Below are positions 6,388-13,825 of a DNA stretch of 13,825 nucleotides, one piece after another. The notes beneath the pieces were generated by a model that was given only the letters and a program-made list of their open reading frames with translations, searched no databases and was not told the DNA's origin. Each line of letters starts with the position of its first letter. Positions within the stretch are counted from its first letter, which is position 1. Origin of the DNA: Halieaceae bacterium (GTDB lineage: Bacteria > Pseudomonadota > Gammaproteobacteria > Pseudomonadales > Halieaceae); contig JABIZW010000248.1 of assembly GCA_018666295.1 (NCBI GenBank), positions 1-13,825 of the forward strand. Direction: 5' to 3'. Made by a program: the position numbers and the translations under genes.

Positions 6388-9000
6388 GTGCTTGAAGCTT
6401 ATCGAAATCACGTAGCCGACCGTGAAGCTATTAATATTCCACCGAAGCCATTGTCAGCGCAGCAAGTTGCTGACCTTGTCGAACTGCTTAAAGCGCCTCC
6501 AAGTGGCGAAGAGTCTTATTTGCTCGACCTGATCTCGAGTCGCGTGCCGCCCGGCGTGGATGAGGCCGCCTACGTGAAGGCCGCTTTCCTATCCGACATT
6601 GCCCTAGGCAAAGTCGACTGCCCGATTATCGATAAAGCGAAGGCGATTGATTTACTCGGTGATATGCACGGCGGCTACAATATTGAAACACTCGTGACGC
6701 TGTTGAAAGATACCGATCTCGCAGGCCTCGCCGCCACAGAACTCAAGCACACACTGCTGATGTTTGACGCGTTCTATGATGTCGCCAGCCTCGCCAAAGA
6801 CGGTAATAAATACGCGCAAGAAGTAATGCAGTCTTGGGCAGATGCGGAGTGGTTTACCCGCCGTGAAACGCTGCCCGAATCTCTCAAGATGGTCGTGTTC
6901 AAAGTGACTGGGGAGACCAATACAGACGATCTTTCTCCCGCTCCGGATGCGTGGTCTCGCCCCGATATTCCACTGCACGCTCGCGCGATGTACAAAATGA
7001 CGCGCGAGGGCCTGGAGCCAGAGGAACACGGCAACGTGGGCCCCATGGCTCAAATCGACGCCGTAAGAGCGAGCGGATTGCCGGTAGCGTTTGTCGGCGA
7101 TGTCGTCGGCACGGGGTCTTCACGAAAGTCAGCAGCAAATAGCGTGCTCTGGTACTTTGGACAGCCCGTCACAGGGGTGCCCAACAAGCAGATGGGTGGT
7201 GTCTGCATCGGTGGAAAGATCGCGCCTATTTTTTACAACACCATGGAAGACGCGGGGGCGCTCGTCTTTGAGGCGCCTGTCGAGAAGATGGCGATGGGAG
7301 ACATCATCGACATTAGAGTCTATGACGGACAAGTGCTTAATGATGCCGGCGATGTGATTTCAGAGTTTGAGCTGCGCTCGGACGTGTTGCTCGATGAAGT
7401 ACGTGCGGGTGGCCGAATAAACCTGATCATCGGCCGCGGCTTAACGGCAAAGGCAAGAGACGCACTGGGACTTGGAGAGAGTACGCTCTTCCGAACACCC
7501 GAAATGCCAGCCGATACTGACGCAGGCTTCACGCTGGCGCAGAAAATGGTAGGCCGCGCCTGCGGTGTTGCGGGTGTGCGTCCTGGGACTTACTGCGAAC
7601 CTAAAATGACGACGGTTGGCTCTCAAGACACCACGGGGCCCATGACTCGCGATGAACTGCAAGATCTGGCCTGTCTGGGGTTCTCTGCGGACCTTACCAT
7701 GCAGTCCTTTTGCCACACCGCGGCCTACCCAAAACCCGTCGACATAGAGACGCAACACTCCTTACCCGACTTTATTCGCAACCGCGGAGGCGTCTCACTG
7801 CGCCCCGGGGACGGCATTATCCATAGCTGGCTTAACCGGATGTTATTGCCGGATACTGTTGGTACAGGGGGCGACTCGCACACCCGTTTTCCGCTGGGCA
7901 TTTCGTTTCCTGCAGGCTCTGGACTCGTCGCATTTGCCGCCGCAACAGGCGTCATGCCACTCGACATGCCTGAGTCTGTGCTCGTGCGATTTAAAGGCGA
8001 AATGCAACCTGGGATAACTCTGCGAGACCTTGTGCACGCTATTCCCTACTACGCCATTCAGAAAGGGCTGCTGACGGTCGATAAAAAAGGCAAAAAGAAT
8101 ATTTTCTCAGGCCGTATCCTTGAGATCGAAGGTCTTGAAGATCTGACTGTTGAGCAAGCGTTTGAACTCTCAGACGCCTCCGCAGAGCGTTCTGCTGCTG
8201 GATGCACCATTAAATTATCAGAGGACACCATTGGCAGTTACTTGAAGTCAAACGTGGTTCTCCTGCGCGCAATGATCGCCGAGGGCTATGGTGACCCTCG
8301 AACCTTGGAGCGTCGCGTGCGCAACATGGAAACCTGGCTCGAAACCCCCGATCTGCTTCAAGCCGACGCCGATGCGGAGTATGCGGCCGTGATCGAAATT
8401 GATCTTGCTCAGGTCAACGAGCCGGTGGTCTGCGCACCCAATGATCCAGACGATGCACGTCTCCTCAGTCAAGTCGCCGGCGATCAGGTCGACGAAGTGT
8501 TCATTGGCAGTTGCATGACCAACATTGGCCACTTCCGTGCCACTGGCAAGTTGCTCGACCAGCACACGGGAGGTGTGGCGGCGCGTATGTGGATTTGTCC
8601 GCCCACCCGCATGGACGAACACCAGCTCATGGAGGAAGGCTACTACGCAATCTTTGGACGTTCCGGCGCACGCACTGAGATGCCCGGTTGCTCGCTGTGC
8701 ATGGGAAATCAGGCGCGGGTTGCGCCAAAGTCAACGGTGCTTTCTACCTCGACGAGAAACTTTCCGAACCGTTTAGGAGAGGGCTCTAACGTGTATCTCA
8801 CGTCCGCTGAGCTTGCAGCTGTGGGCGCCATTTTAGGTCGCCTACCCTCGGTGGAAGAGTATCTTGGCTTCGCTGAAAAGCTTGATTCAATGTCAGCTGA
8901 GATCTACCGGTACATGAACTTCAACGAGATACAGAGCTTTCAGGCGCTGGCTAAGGACGGCCAACGGATTGCCGCTGCACTCATTGAGGAAGTTGCTTAG
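6388..9000 (+). CDS. acnB: Aconitate hydratase B (bifunctional with 2-methylisocitrate dehydratase in the family)
   Basis: Main TCA-cycle aconitase: a [4Fe-4S] enzyme interconverting citrate and isocitrate through cis-aconitate. It has 870 residues against 865 in E. coli AcnB and is alignable from end to end. Domain order is the AcnB order: an N-terminal HEAT-like domain (about 1-160), then the swivel domain, here placed before the catalytic domains (FKVTGETNTDDLSPAPDAW near 170, GTGSSRKSA near 240), then the catalytic core. Cluster ligands are Cys709 (GSCMTN), Cys768 and Cys771 (GCSLCMGN). The start is a GTG at 6388, supported by an AGAGGA ribosome-binding site about 9 bases upstream and an N-terminus (LEAYRNHV) matching E. 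coli. Members of this family can bind mRNA as apoproteins when iron is low; nothing here tests that. It is a single-gene unit with its own promoter, ending at the hairpin at 9015. Confidence 0.98.
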   Translation: MLEAYRNHVADREAINIPPKPLSAQQVADLVELLKAPPSGEESYLLDLISSRVPPGVDEAAYVKAAFLSDIALGKVDCPIIDKAKAIDLLGDMHGGYNIETLVTLLKDTDLAGLAATELKHTLLMFDAFYDVASLAKDGNKYAQEVMQSWADAEWFTRRETLPESLKMVVFKVTGETNTDDLSPAPDAWSRPDIPLHARAMYKMTREGLEPEEHGNVGPMAQIDAVRASGLPVAFVGDVVGTGSSRKSAANSVLWYFGQPVTGVPNKQMGGVCIGGKIAPIFYNTMEDAGALVFEAPVEKMAMGDIIDIRVYDGQVLNDAGDVISEFELRSDVLLDEVRAGGRINLIIGRGLTAKARDALGLGESTLFRTPEMPADTDAGFTLAQKMVGRACGVAGVRPGTYCEPKMTTVGSQDTTGPMTRDELQDLACLGFSADLTMQSFCHTAAYPKPVDIETQHSLPDFIRNRGGVSLRPGDGIIHSWLNRMLLPDTVGTGGDSHTRFPLGISFPAGSGLVAFAAATGVMPLDMPESVLVRFKGEMQPGITLRDLVHAIPYYAIQKGLLTVDKKGKKNIFSGRILEIEGLEDLTVEQAFELSDASAERSAAGCTIKLSEDTIGSYLKSNVVLLRAMIAEGYGDPRTLERRVRNMETWLETPDLLQADADAEYAAVIEIDLAQVNEPVVCAPNDPDDARLLSQVAGDQVDEVFIGSCMTNIGHFRATGKLLDQHTGGVAARMWICPPTRMDEHQLMEEGYYAIFGRSGARTEMPGCSLCMGNQARVAPKSTVLSTSTRNFPNRLGEGSNVYLTSAELAAVGAILGRLPSVEEYLGFAEKLDSMSAEIYRYMNFNEIQSFQALAKDGQRIAAALIEEVA

Positions 9001-9014
9001 TTGATGATCTAAAA

Positions 9015-9049
9015 ACACCGCAGCACCGCCTCTAGCGGTGGTGCGGTGT
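9015..9049. terminator. Bidirectional intrinsic terminator between acnB and metZ
   Basis: Arms 9015-9029 and 9035-9049 pair over 15 positions with one G-G mismatch (9023/9041) and a 5-base loop. On the minus strand the hairpin is followed at once by a run of T (complement of the A run at 9011-9015), a good intrinsic terminator for the folC-metZ block. On the plus strand only a weak TCTTT follows, so termination of acnB may be less sharp. It lies 14 bp past the acnB stop and 26 bp past the metZ stop. Confidence 0.88.
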
Positions 9050-9075
9050 GTCTTTAAGAACCAGCAATAGCCGCT

Positions 9076-10272
9076 TTACATTGGCTTAATCGAATCAAAG
9101 CCGCGCTCGCAGTCACGCTTGATGTCAGCAATATCCTCAAGACCCACCGCAATGCGAATGAGTGCGTCTGTGATGCCCGCATCGCGTTTCTGTTCGTCCG
9201 ATAATCGACCGTGCGTTGTCGATGCAGGATGGCAGACTGTCGTTTTAACATCGCCCAGATTGGCGGTAAGTGACATCAGACGCACGCCGTTTATAAACTC
9301 CCATGCTTGCTTGCGGTCACCGTTGACTTCAAAGGAGACGACGCCACCGAAAGCCGACTGCTGAGAGGCAGCGAGTAAGTGGTCCGGATGTGACACCAAG
9401 CCGCAGTAATTCACCGTCTTTACCGCGGCGTTATTCTCAAGCCACTGCGCCAGCGCTAAGGCACGCTCACTGTGCGCTTGCATGCGTAAATGTAAGGTTT
9501 CGAGTCCTTTACTAAACACCCAGGCATTAAACGGGCTCATTGACGGACCACAAACACGGACAAACGCACGCACCTGAGTCATTAAATCTGCTGTGCCGAC
9601 CAGCGCACCGCCCAGTACGCGACCTTGTCCGTCGAGGTATTTTGTCGCGGAGTGCATAACGACATCAGCACCAAGGTCTAAGGGCCGTTGAAGTGCTGGC
9701 GTGCAAAAGCAATTGTCCACCGCAAGTAACGCATCGGCACTGTGCGCAATCGCAGCAATCTGTCGAATATCGCCTACTTCACACAGCGGATTCGAGGGTG
9801 TTTCACAAAAAAATAGCTTCGTGTTGGGACGAATAGCCTCTCTCCACTCTCGGAGGTCTCGAAGCGCAACAAAGCTGACCTCAATATCGAGTTTGGTCAG
9901 TATGTTGTTAAAAAGACTGACGGTACTCCCAAACACATTTTTAGAACAGACGACGTGGTCGCCAGAGCGCAAAACTGTGAGGCATAAAGTGAGAATTGCA
10001 CTCATACCTGAACTGGTGGCAACGCCCTCCTCGCCAGACTCCATTGCTGCGAGCCGTTTCTCAAAAACGGAGACTGTAGGGTTTGAAAAGCGCGAATAAG
10101 TATTACCGTCTCGCTCACCAGAGAACGTAGCAGCAGCTTGCTCAGCAGAATCAAATACGAAACTCGACGTCGCGTAAATGGGGTCAGAGTGCTCCTGTTC
10201 AGAACCCGTAGAAAGCCCTTCTCGAATAGCAAGCGTTTCGAAACCTGCGTCAAGCAACCATTCTTTAGTCAC
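9076..10272 (-). CDS. metZ: O-succinylhomoserine sulfhydrylase
   Basis: PLP-dependent enzyme of the Cys/Met metabolism family, 398 residues. MetZ condenses O-succinylhomoserine with sulfide to give homocysteine in one step, bypassing cystathionine. The PLP lysine is Lys211 in HSATKYLDGQGR; YSRFSNPT (about 59-66), SSGMSAI and AVDNCF are the family's cofactor and substrate loops. Assignment to MetZ over MetB (cystathionine gamma-synthase) or MetY rests on the DGQGR segment after the lysine and on its place directly after purF, as in Pseudomonas. The substrate call is less certain than the family. The start is a GTG (10270-10272) with CGGAG about 9 bases upstream, and only 5 bp separate it from the purF stop. 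It is the last gene of the block, ending before the hairpin at 9049. Confidence 0.9.
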   Translation of the reverse strand: MTKEWLLDAGFETLAIREGLSTGSEQEHSDPIYATSSFVFDSAEQAAATFSGERDGNTYSRFSNPTVSVFEKRLAAMESGEEGVATSSGMSAILTLCLTVLRSGDHVVCSKNVFGSTVSLFNNILTKLDIEVSFVALRDLREWREAIRPNTKLFFCETPSNPLCEVGDIRQIAAIAHSADALLAVDNCFCTPALQRPLDLGADVVMHSATKYLDGQGRVLGGALVGTADLMTQVRAFVRVCGPSMSPFNAWVFSKGLETLHLRMQAHSERALALAQWLENNAAVKTVNYCGLVSHPDHLLAASQQSAFGGVVSFEVNGDRKQAWEFINGVRLMSLTANLGDVKTTVCHPASTTHGRLSDEQKRDAGITDALIRIAVGLEDIADIKRDCERGFDSIKPM

Positions 10273-10277
10273 AACGC

Positions 10278-11780
10278 CTAGCTCCGATTGTGGAGACCGA
10301 CTAAGGCTCCCTCCGCCCGATCAACGGACTCTTCAGAGCGCGCATCACTGAGTCCAGAAAGATACGCGTCATCAATGACGCCTGCTTGATATTGGCCGTC
10401 GAACACTGAAAGCTCAAACCCATCAACTAGGGAGTTACCCTCTCGAGAGCATTCAATTAAATCGTCGATCTCTTGATAGATCAGCCAGTCAGCGCCAATG
10501 TGTTCAGACACTTCGTCAATTGTTCGGCCGTGAGCGACCAGCTCTTCAGCTGACGGCATGTCGATGCCATAGACATTGGGGTAACGCACGGGCGGTGCGG
10601 CCGAGGCAAAGTAGACCTGTTTAGCACCGGAATCACGCGCCATCTGAATAATTTGCTGGCAGGTGGTCCCGCGAACAATTGAGTCGTCGACCAACAACAC
10701 GGTCTTGCCCTCAAACTCAAGCGGTACTGGGTTGAGCTTTTGCCTTACCGATTTTCTTCGTTGTGTTTGACCTGGCATGATGAACGTCCGGCCAATGTAA
10801 CGATTCTTCATAAATCCTTCGCGAAATTTGACGCCTAACTCGTGTGCCAGAGCTTGTCCCGCAACCCGGCTGGTATCCGGAATGGGAATCACAACGTCTA
10901 CATCGTGGTCGGGACGCTCACGCATAATTTTGCGGGCCAATCGTTCGCCCTGTCGCATCCTCGTCTTGTAGACAGAAATACCATCCATTAATGAGTCAGG
11001 CCGAGCAAAGTAAACGTGCTCAAAAATACAGGGCCTTAACTTGGGTGAATCTGCGCATTGCTTGCGGTAAAGCTCACCGGCGGCGTCTATAAAGAGCGCC
11101 TCACCCGGATCGACGTCACCGATAAGTCGATACCCCAACACATCCAACGCGACGCTCTCAGACGCAATCATATAGCTTTTGTGATCATCTACCGTCCTCA
11201 CACCCACCACGAGCGGACGAATGCCATTGGGATCTCGGAACGCCACCAATCCCACATTTGCAATCATTGCAATGGCTGCATAACCACCCTCACAACGCTT
11301 ATGCAGTGTGGCGACCGCTTTAAAAACATCGTCAGAGCTCGGCGTAAGTTTGCCCTGACGCTGCAGCTCGTGTGCGAATACGTTCAACAGTACTTCAGAG
11401 TCACTGTCGGTATTGAGGTGCCTCAAATCAGTCTGATACAGCTCCTCGGACAATGTCGATGAGTTGGTCAGATTGCCGTTATGGGCGAGTGCAATGCCAT
11501 AGGGTGAGTTGACGTAAAACGGCTGTGCCAGTGCGGAGCCTGAGCTCCCTTGCGTCGGATAGCGGGTATGACCAAGGCCAAAATTACCCCCCAGTTGCTG
11601 CATGTGTTGTGCCTGAAACACATCTCTTACTAGACCTTCGCCCTTACGCTGCAAAAACTGGCCGTTGTGGCAGGTCATAATGCCCGCTGCGTCCTGCCCG
11701 CGATGTTGAAGCATAGTTAACGCATCATAGATATCAGCTGCTACCTCGTAATGCGAAGAAATACCTACAACACCACACAT
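10278..11780 (-). CDS. purF: Amidophosphoribosyltransferase
   Basis: Catalyses the first committed step of purine synthesis, PRPP plus glutamine to 5-phosphoribosylamine, with 500 residues against 505 in E. coli. The mature N-terminus begins MCGVVGI, so Cys2 is the glutaminase nucleophile after loss of Met; there is no propeptide, as in the E. coli type. Other glutaminase residues are Arg73 (HTRYPT), Asn101-Gly102 (HNGNLTN) and DSDSE near 125-129. The phosphoribosyltransferase domain carries the PRPP loop VLLVDDSIVRGTT (361-373). The four-cysteine set of the Bacillus-type Fe-S enzyme is not apparent. The ATG at 11778-11780 has a GGAGGA site about 11 bases upstream and lies 2 bp after cvpA. 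No PUR-box-like palindrome was seen immediately upstream, so transcription probably starts further up the operon. Confidence 0.97.
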   Translation of the reverse strand: MCGVVGISSHYEVAADIYDALTMLQHRGQDAAGIMTCHNGQFLQRKGEGLVRDVFQAQHMQQLGGNFGLGHTRYPTQGSSGSALAQPFYVNSPYGIALAHNGNLTNSSTLSEELYQTDLRHLNTDSDSEVLLNVFAHELQRQGKLTPSSDDVFKAVATLHKRCEGGYAAIAMIANVGLVAFRDPNGIRPLVVGVRTVDDHKSYMIASESVALDVLGYRLIGDVDPGEALFIDAAGELYRKQCADSPKLRPCIFEHVYFARPDSLMDGISVYKTRMRQGERLARKIMRERPDHDVDVVIPIPDTSRVAGQALAHELGVKFREGFMKNRYIGRTFIMPGQTQRRKSVRQKLNPVPLEFEGKTVLLVDDSIVRGTTCQQIIQMARDSGAKQVYFASAAPPVRYPNVYGIDMPSAEELVAHGRTIDEVSEHIGADWLIYQEIDDLIECSREGNSLVDGFELSVFDGQYQAGVIDDAYLSGLSDARSEESVDRAEGALVGLHNRS

Positions 11781-11782
11781 TC

Positions 11783-12337
11783 CTAAGATTCCTCCCGAAT
11801 ATCTGCAGCTTGATCAACCGTATCATCAAGAAGACCATTAGGGTCCCTAAATAGATCAGACTCAAAACCGCTGACCAGCCAGTTTTCAACAATATTTAAA
11901 TGACCTTCATAAACACTATCCGCAAAAATTTGTTCCTGTAGATCAGGGCTAGCTGCACCCAGCAGCAAGCTTGAGACAGATATGATGACTACTCCTCGTG
12001 CAACGCCAAAAGCTCCACCCAAAAGCGAATTACCCACCTTTATTTGCCCGCTTTGGACTCGTGCAGACATGCCAGCACCGACGGTCGAAAAAAACACTAC
12101 CACCGCGGCGAAGACCAGACCATAACTGAAAAGATAGAGCAGAGAATTCTCATCGACCTCTATACCGAAGGCTATTGTAATTGGCTCGGCCGAAACCGTG
12201 GCTATGAAGTGAGCTAAGATCCACCCAAAGAGCGAAATTGCCTCCTTTATGAAGCCACCACGTAAACCCATCAAGCCCGATATGAAGCATATAATAGCAA
12301 TAGTCCAATCAGCACCAGATGCCGGGCTTACGAACAT
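11783..12337 (-). CDS. cvpA: CvpA family inner-membrane protein
   Basis: Small integral membrane protein of 184 residues, a little longer than the roughly 162 of E. coli CvpA, which is linked to colicin V production and envelope stress tolerance; the molecular role is unclear. About four hydrophobic segments are visible (roughly 11-24, 34-50, 66-88, 105-128). The family signatures are LRGGFIKEAISLFGW after the first segment and VGNSLLGGAFGVARG before the last. The C-terminal tail, about 50 residues, is acidic and soluble. The frame opens at a GTG (12349), but that codon lies inside the sequence GTGGAG, a good ribosome-binding site 6 bases before ATG 12335-12337, so the ATG is chosen. It sits between dedD and purF, the same order as in E. 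coli and Pseudomonas. Confidence 0.92.
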   Translation of the reverse strand: MFVSPASGADWTIAIICFISGLMGLRGGFIKEAISLFGWILAHFIATVSAEPITIAFGIEVDENSLLYLFSYGLVFAAVVVFFSTVGAGMSARVQSGQIKVGNSLLGGAFGVARGVVIISVSSLLLGAASPDLQEQIFADSVYEGHLNIVENWLVSGFESDLFRDPNGLLDDTVDQAADIREES

Positions 12338-12343
12338 ATTTAA

Positions 12344-12349
12344 CTCCAC
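12344..12349 (-). promoter_or_regulatory. Ribosome-binding site that decides the cvpA start
   Basis: GTGGAG on the minus strand, with the GGAG core 6 bases before ATG 12337. It overlaps the upstream GTG at 12349 that would otherwise be the longest-frame start, and so argues against that GTG. Confidence 0.75.
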
Positions 12350-12355
12350 AATAAT

Positions 12356-12940
12356 TCACCCATCTACTGAAAATGGAACTATCACAGAGTCCACAAGAAA
12401 ATATTCATCTATCAGCACTTTAAACTCGTCCAATCGCGTTTTTTGTAGGCTTGGACCGATCATAACTCTAAACAACTCCTGATTCTCTGAATAGAACGAT
12501 GAAACATAGGCTTTATATTTTTTATCCCTGAGAAATTGCGCTATTTGCTCAGCCTTCAACTCTGAGGAGAGAGCTGCGACCTGCAACGCCCAGCTTATTG
12601 GCAGTCCCTGCTCATCAAACTTGGCGCGCTCACGTGCTGAGGATTGTTGACGCGGCTGAAAATCAGCCTCGGCGAGAACCCCATCTGCCCTTAAAACAGC
12701 CACATCGAGAGGCTGTTGCGTATTAGTTTCCTTTCTCGGTGAGGAAGGGAGTTGAGTTTCATCTACTATATTTATCGCAGGTTGCACTCTAGGCGAAGCT
12801 TGAAGACTGGGTTTAAGCGGCATCTCAAACACCGGAAGCACTAATTGGTCTTCCTCCTGAGGTGCAACAAATACTATCGGAAAAAAAATAATTATTAGAG
12901 CAACAATTACAACAAAACCAACAAGACGCTGTTTAATCAT
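12356..12940 (-). CDS. dedD: SPOR domain protein, DedD-like
   Basis: Predicted single-pass inner-membrane protein of 194 residues. The N-terminus KQRLVGFVVIVALIII (about 3-20, membrane span about 7-26) closely resembles E. coli DedD. A proline- and glutamine-rich linker (about 28-112) follows, presumably in the periplasm, then a C-terminal SPOR domain (about 116-190, starting SWALQVAAL). SPOR domains bind denuded septal peptidoglycan, and DedD assists cell constriction in E. coli; the same role here is inferred. Only the membrane segment, the SPOR domain and the gene position support the symbol, since the linker is variable. The ATG at 12938-12940 overlaps the folC stop by 4 bp (ATGA). The region is visibly richer in A and T than the neighbouring enzymes. 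Confidence 0.85.
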   Translation of the reverse strand: MIKQRLVGFVVIVALIIIFFPIVFVAPQEEDQLVLPVFEMPLKPSLQASPRVQPAINIVDETQLPSSPRKETNTQQPLDVAVLRADGVLAEADFQPRQQSSARERAKFDEQGLPISWALQVAALSSELKAEQIAQFLRDKKYKAYVSSFYSENQELFRVMIGPSLQKTRLDEFKVLIDEYFLVDSVIVPFSVDG

Positions 12941-13825
12941 AACCCCAGGCTCAATCGATCAGATGGTTTAGCGCTTAACACTCTCAGACCTTCTCCCACC
13001 GTAAAGAATGAACCGAAAACCACAATACGCCCGCGATCACCAGCATAATGCAGAGCAGCTCTCCAAGCATGAGAGAAGGACTCGAAAACTTCACCTGTAC
13101 CCGGAATCATTTCACTAATAGCTTGAGGATCCATACCACGCGAACCACCAATCCCCTTCGGCAAACACCATAAATCAAAGACCCCGTCGAGAATCGAGAT
13201 CATACTATAACAGTCCTTGTCAGACATGACCCCGAAGACAGCAACAGTCGGCTGGATAAGGACACTTTCATCTAAGAACTCTCTTAGTTTTGCAATCGCA
13301 TCAGCGTTATGCGCAACGTCAAAAATCACATCAATTTGGCCTAAAGTGTGACGCTCTCTTCGACCTTGTAGATTTAAATTTGCTACAGCAGTCGCGATCA
13401 TCTCGGTCGACAGCGGCAACTCCAACACGTCGAGCGCAGCCATCGCGGCACCGGCATTAATACCCAGGACACCTGGCGCTAGTTCCCACTCGATCGAGGT
13501 GCCTGAGCTGCTGTGATATCCACGCTCATCGTAGTCGTAGGTTTCACCCGCAACAAACGGTTTCGCTCCAATTCGTGCCAGCTCACAAAACACTGAATCG
13601 GGTGCACTGACATCAGCAACAACACAAGACACACCGGGCCGCGCGATGCCACACTTCTCGACAGCGATCGCATCCAGAGTTTCACCCAGCCACTCCTGAT
13701 GATCGAGACCAATCGCCGTAATGACAGTGACGTCTGCGTCGATAATATTTACCGCATCCAAACGCCCGCCTAAGCCCACCTCTAACAGTTGGTACTGGAC
13801 ATTAAACGCTTTAAAGATCCATAAC
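12937..13825 (-). CDS. folC: Folylpolyglutamate synthase / dihydrofolate synthase (5' end outside window)
   Basis: C-terminal 295 residues of FolC, an ATP-dependent Mur-ligase-fold enzyme that joins dihydropteroate to glutamate and adds further glutamates to folates. The frame stays open to the window edge: reading upstream of GTG 13779 gives LLE before VGLGGRLDA, completing the family motif EVGLGGRLDA, so the GTG is an internal valine and not a start. LDHQEWLG and VEKCGIARPG (the lysine region carbamylated in Mur ligases) follow. DVAHNADA marks the start of the C-terminal domain. The ATP-binding P-loop and N-terminus are off the window. The stop overlaps the dedD start by 4 bp. From the E. 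coli and Pseudomonas order, accD is expected upstream, but this cannot be seen. Confidence 0.95.
   Translation of the reverse strand, partial: LWIFKAFNVQYQLLEVGLGGRLDAVNIIDADVTVITAIGLDHQEWLGETLDAIAVEKCGIARPGVSCVVADVSAPDSVFCELARIGAKPFVAGETYDYDERGYHSSSGTSIEWELAPGVLGINAGAAMAALDVLELPLSTEMIATAVANLNLQGRRERHTLGQIDVIFDVAHNADAIAKLREFLDESVLIQPTVAVFGVMSDKDCYSMISILDGVFDLWCLPKGIGGSRGMDPQAISEMIPGTGEVFESFSHAWRAALHYAGDRGRIVVFGSFFTVGEGLRVLSAKPSDRLSLGL

Noticed and set aside
9701..10099. 132-codon open frame on the plus strand inside metZ
   Set aside because: Antisense shadow of the PLP-domain coding sequence; Ser- and Arg-rich composition typical of a shadow frame.
11058..11462. 134-codon open frame on the plus strand inside purF
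   Set aside because: Antisense shadow of the purF glutaminase and transferase coding sequence; no recognisable domain.
12338..12355. PurR-type operator in front of cvpA-purF, as in E. coli
   Set aside because: The 18-bp gap is too short and contains no ACGCAAACGTTTGCGT-like palindrome.
1..13825. Mobile element, CRISPR array, defence system, riboswitch or biosynthetic cluster
   Set aside because: No transposase, integrase, repeated spacers, long direct repeats or structured leader was seen; nearly all bases are accounted for by conserved housekeeping genes.

Overview
This window looks like ordinary core chromosome from a gammaproteobacterium. LpxH (lipid A synthesis) implies a Gram-negative cell. 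AcnB, MiaE and a SPOR protein of the DedD type fit Gammaproteobacteria. From recalled genome knowledge, two gene orders resemble Pseudomonas and its marine relatives: cysS-glnS next to ppiB-lpxH with acnB nearby, and folC-SPOR-cvpA-purF-metZ. I would not name a genus. I saw no mobile element, integrase, CRISPR array, phage gene, rRNA or tRNA, and coding density is very high.

Layout. Positions 1-705 (+) hold the 3' part of an epoxide-hydrolase-like alpha/beta hydrolase. Positions 718-3736 (-) are glnS then cysS in transcription order, overlapping by 8 bp. A 151-bp divergent gap (3737-3887) separates them from ppiB-lpxH (+, 3888-5110), which are joined by a TAATG stop/start overlap. lpxH meets miaE tail to tail with no base between them. 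miaE and an upstream two-domain DUF1289 gene (-, 5111-6227) form a pair. A 160-bp divergent gap (6228-6387) holds a good promoter candidate for acnB (+, 6388-9000). A strong bidirectional terminator hairpin (9015-9049) closes acnB and the converging minus-strand block folC (partial)-dedD-cvpA-purF-metZ (13825-9076). Genes in that block overlap or lie 2 to 18 bp apart, so it is probably one operon.

Functions. The genes cover translation (cysS, glnS), tRNA modification (miaE), protein folding (ppiB), lipid A synthesis (lpxH), the TCA cycle (acnB), folate and purine synthesis (folC, purF), methionine synthesis (metZ) and the cell envelope (dedD, cvpA). The folC-purF-metZ link makes sense because purine and methionine synthesis both draw on folate one-carbon units. 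The least explained part is the C-terminal half of the DUF1289 protein beside miaE. I found no convincing undescribed system; the findings are modest and scored accordingly.
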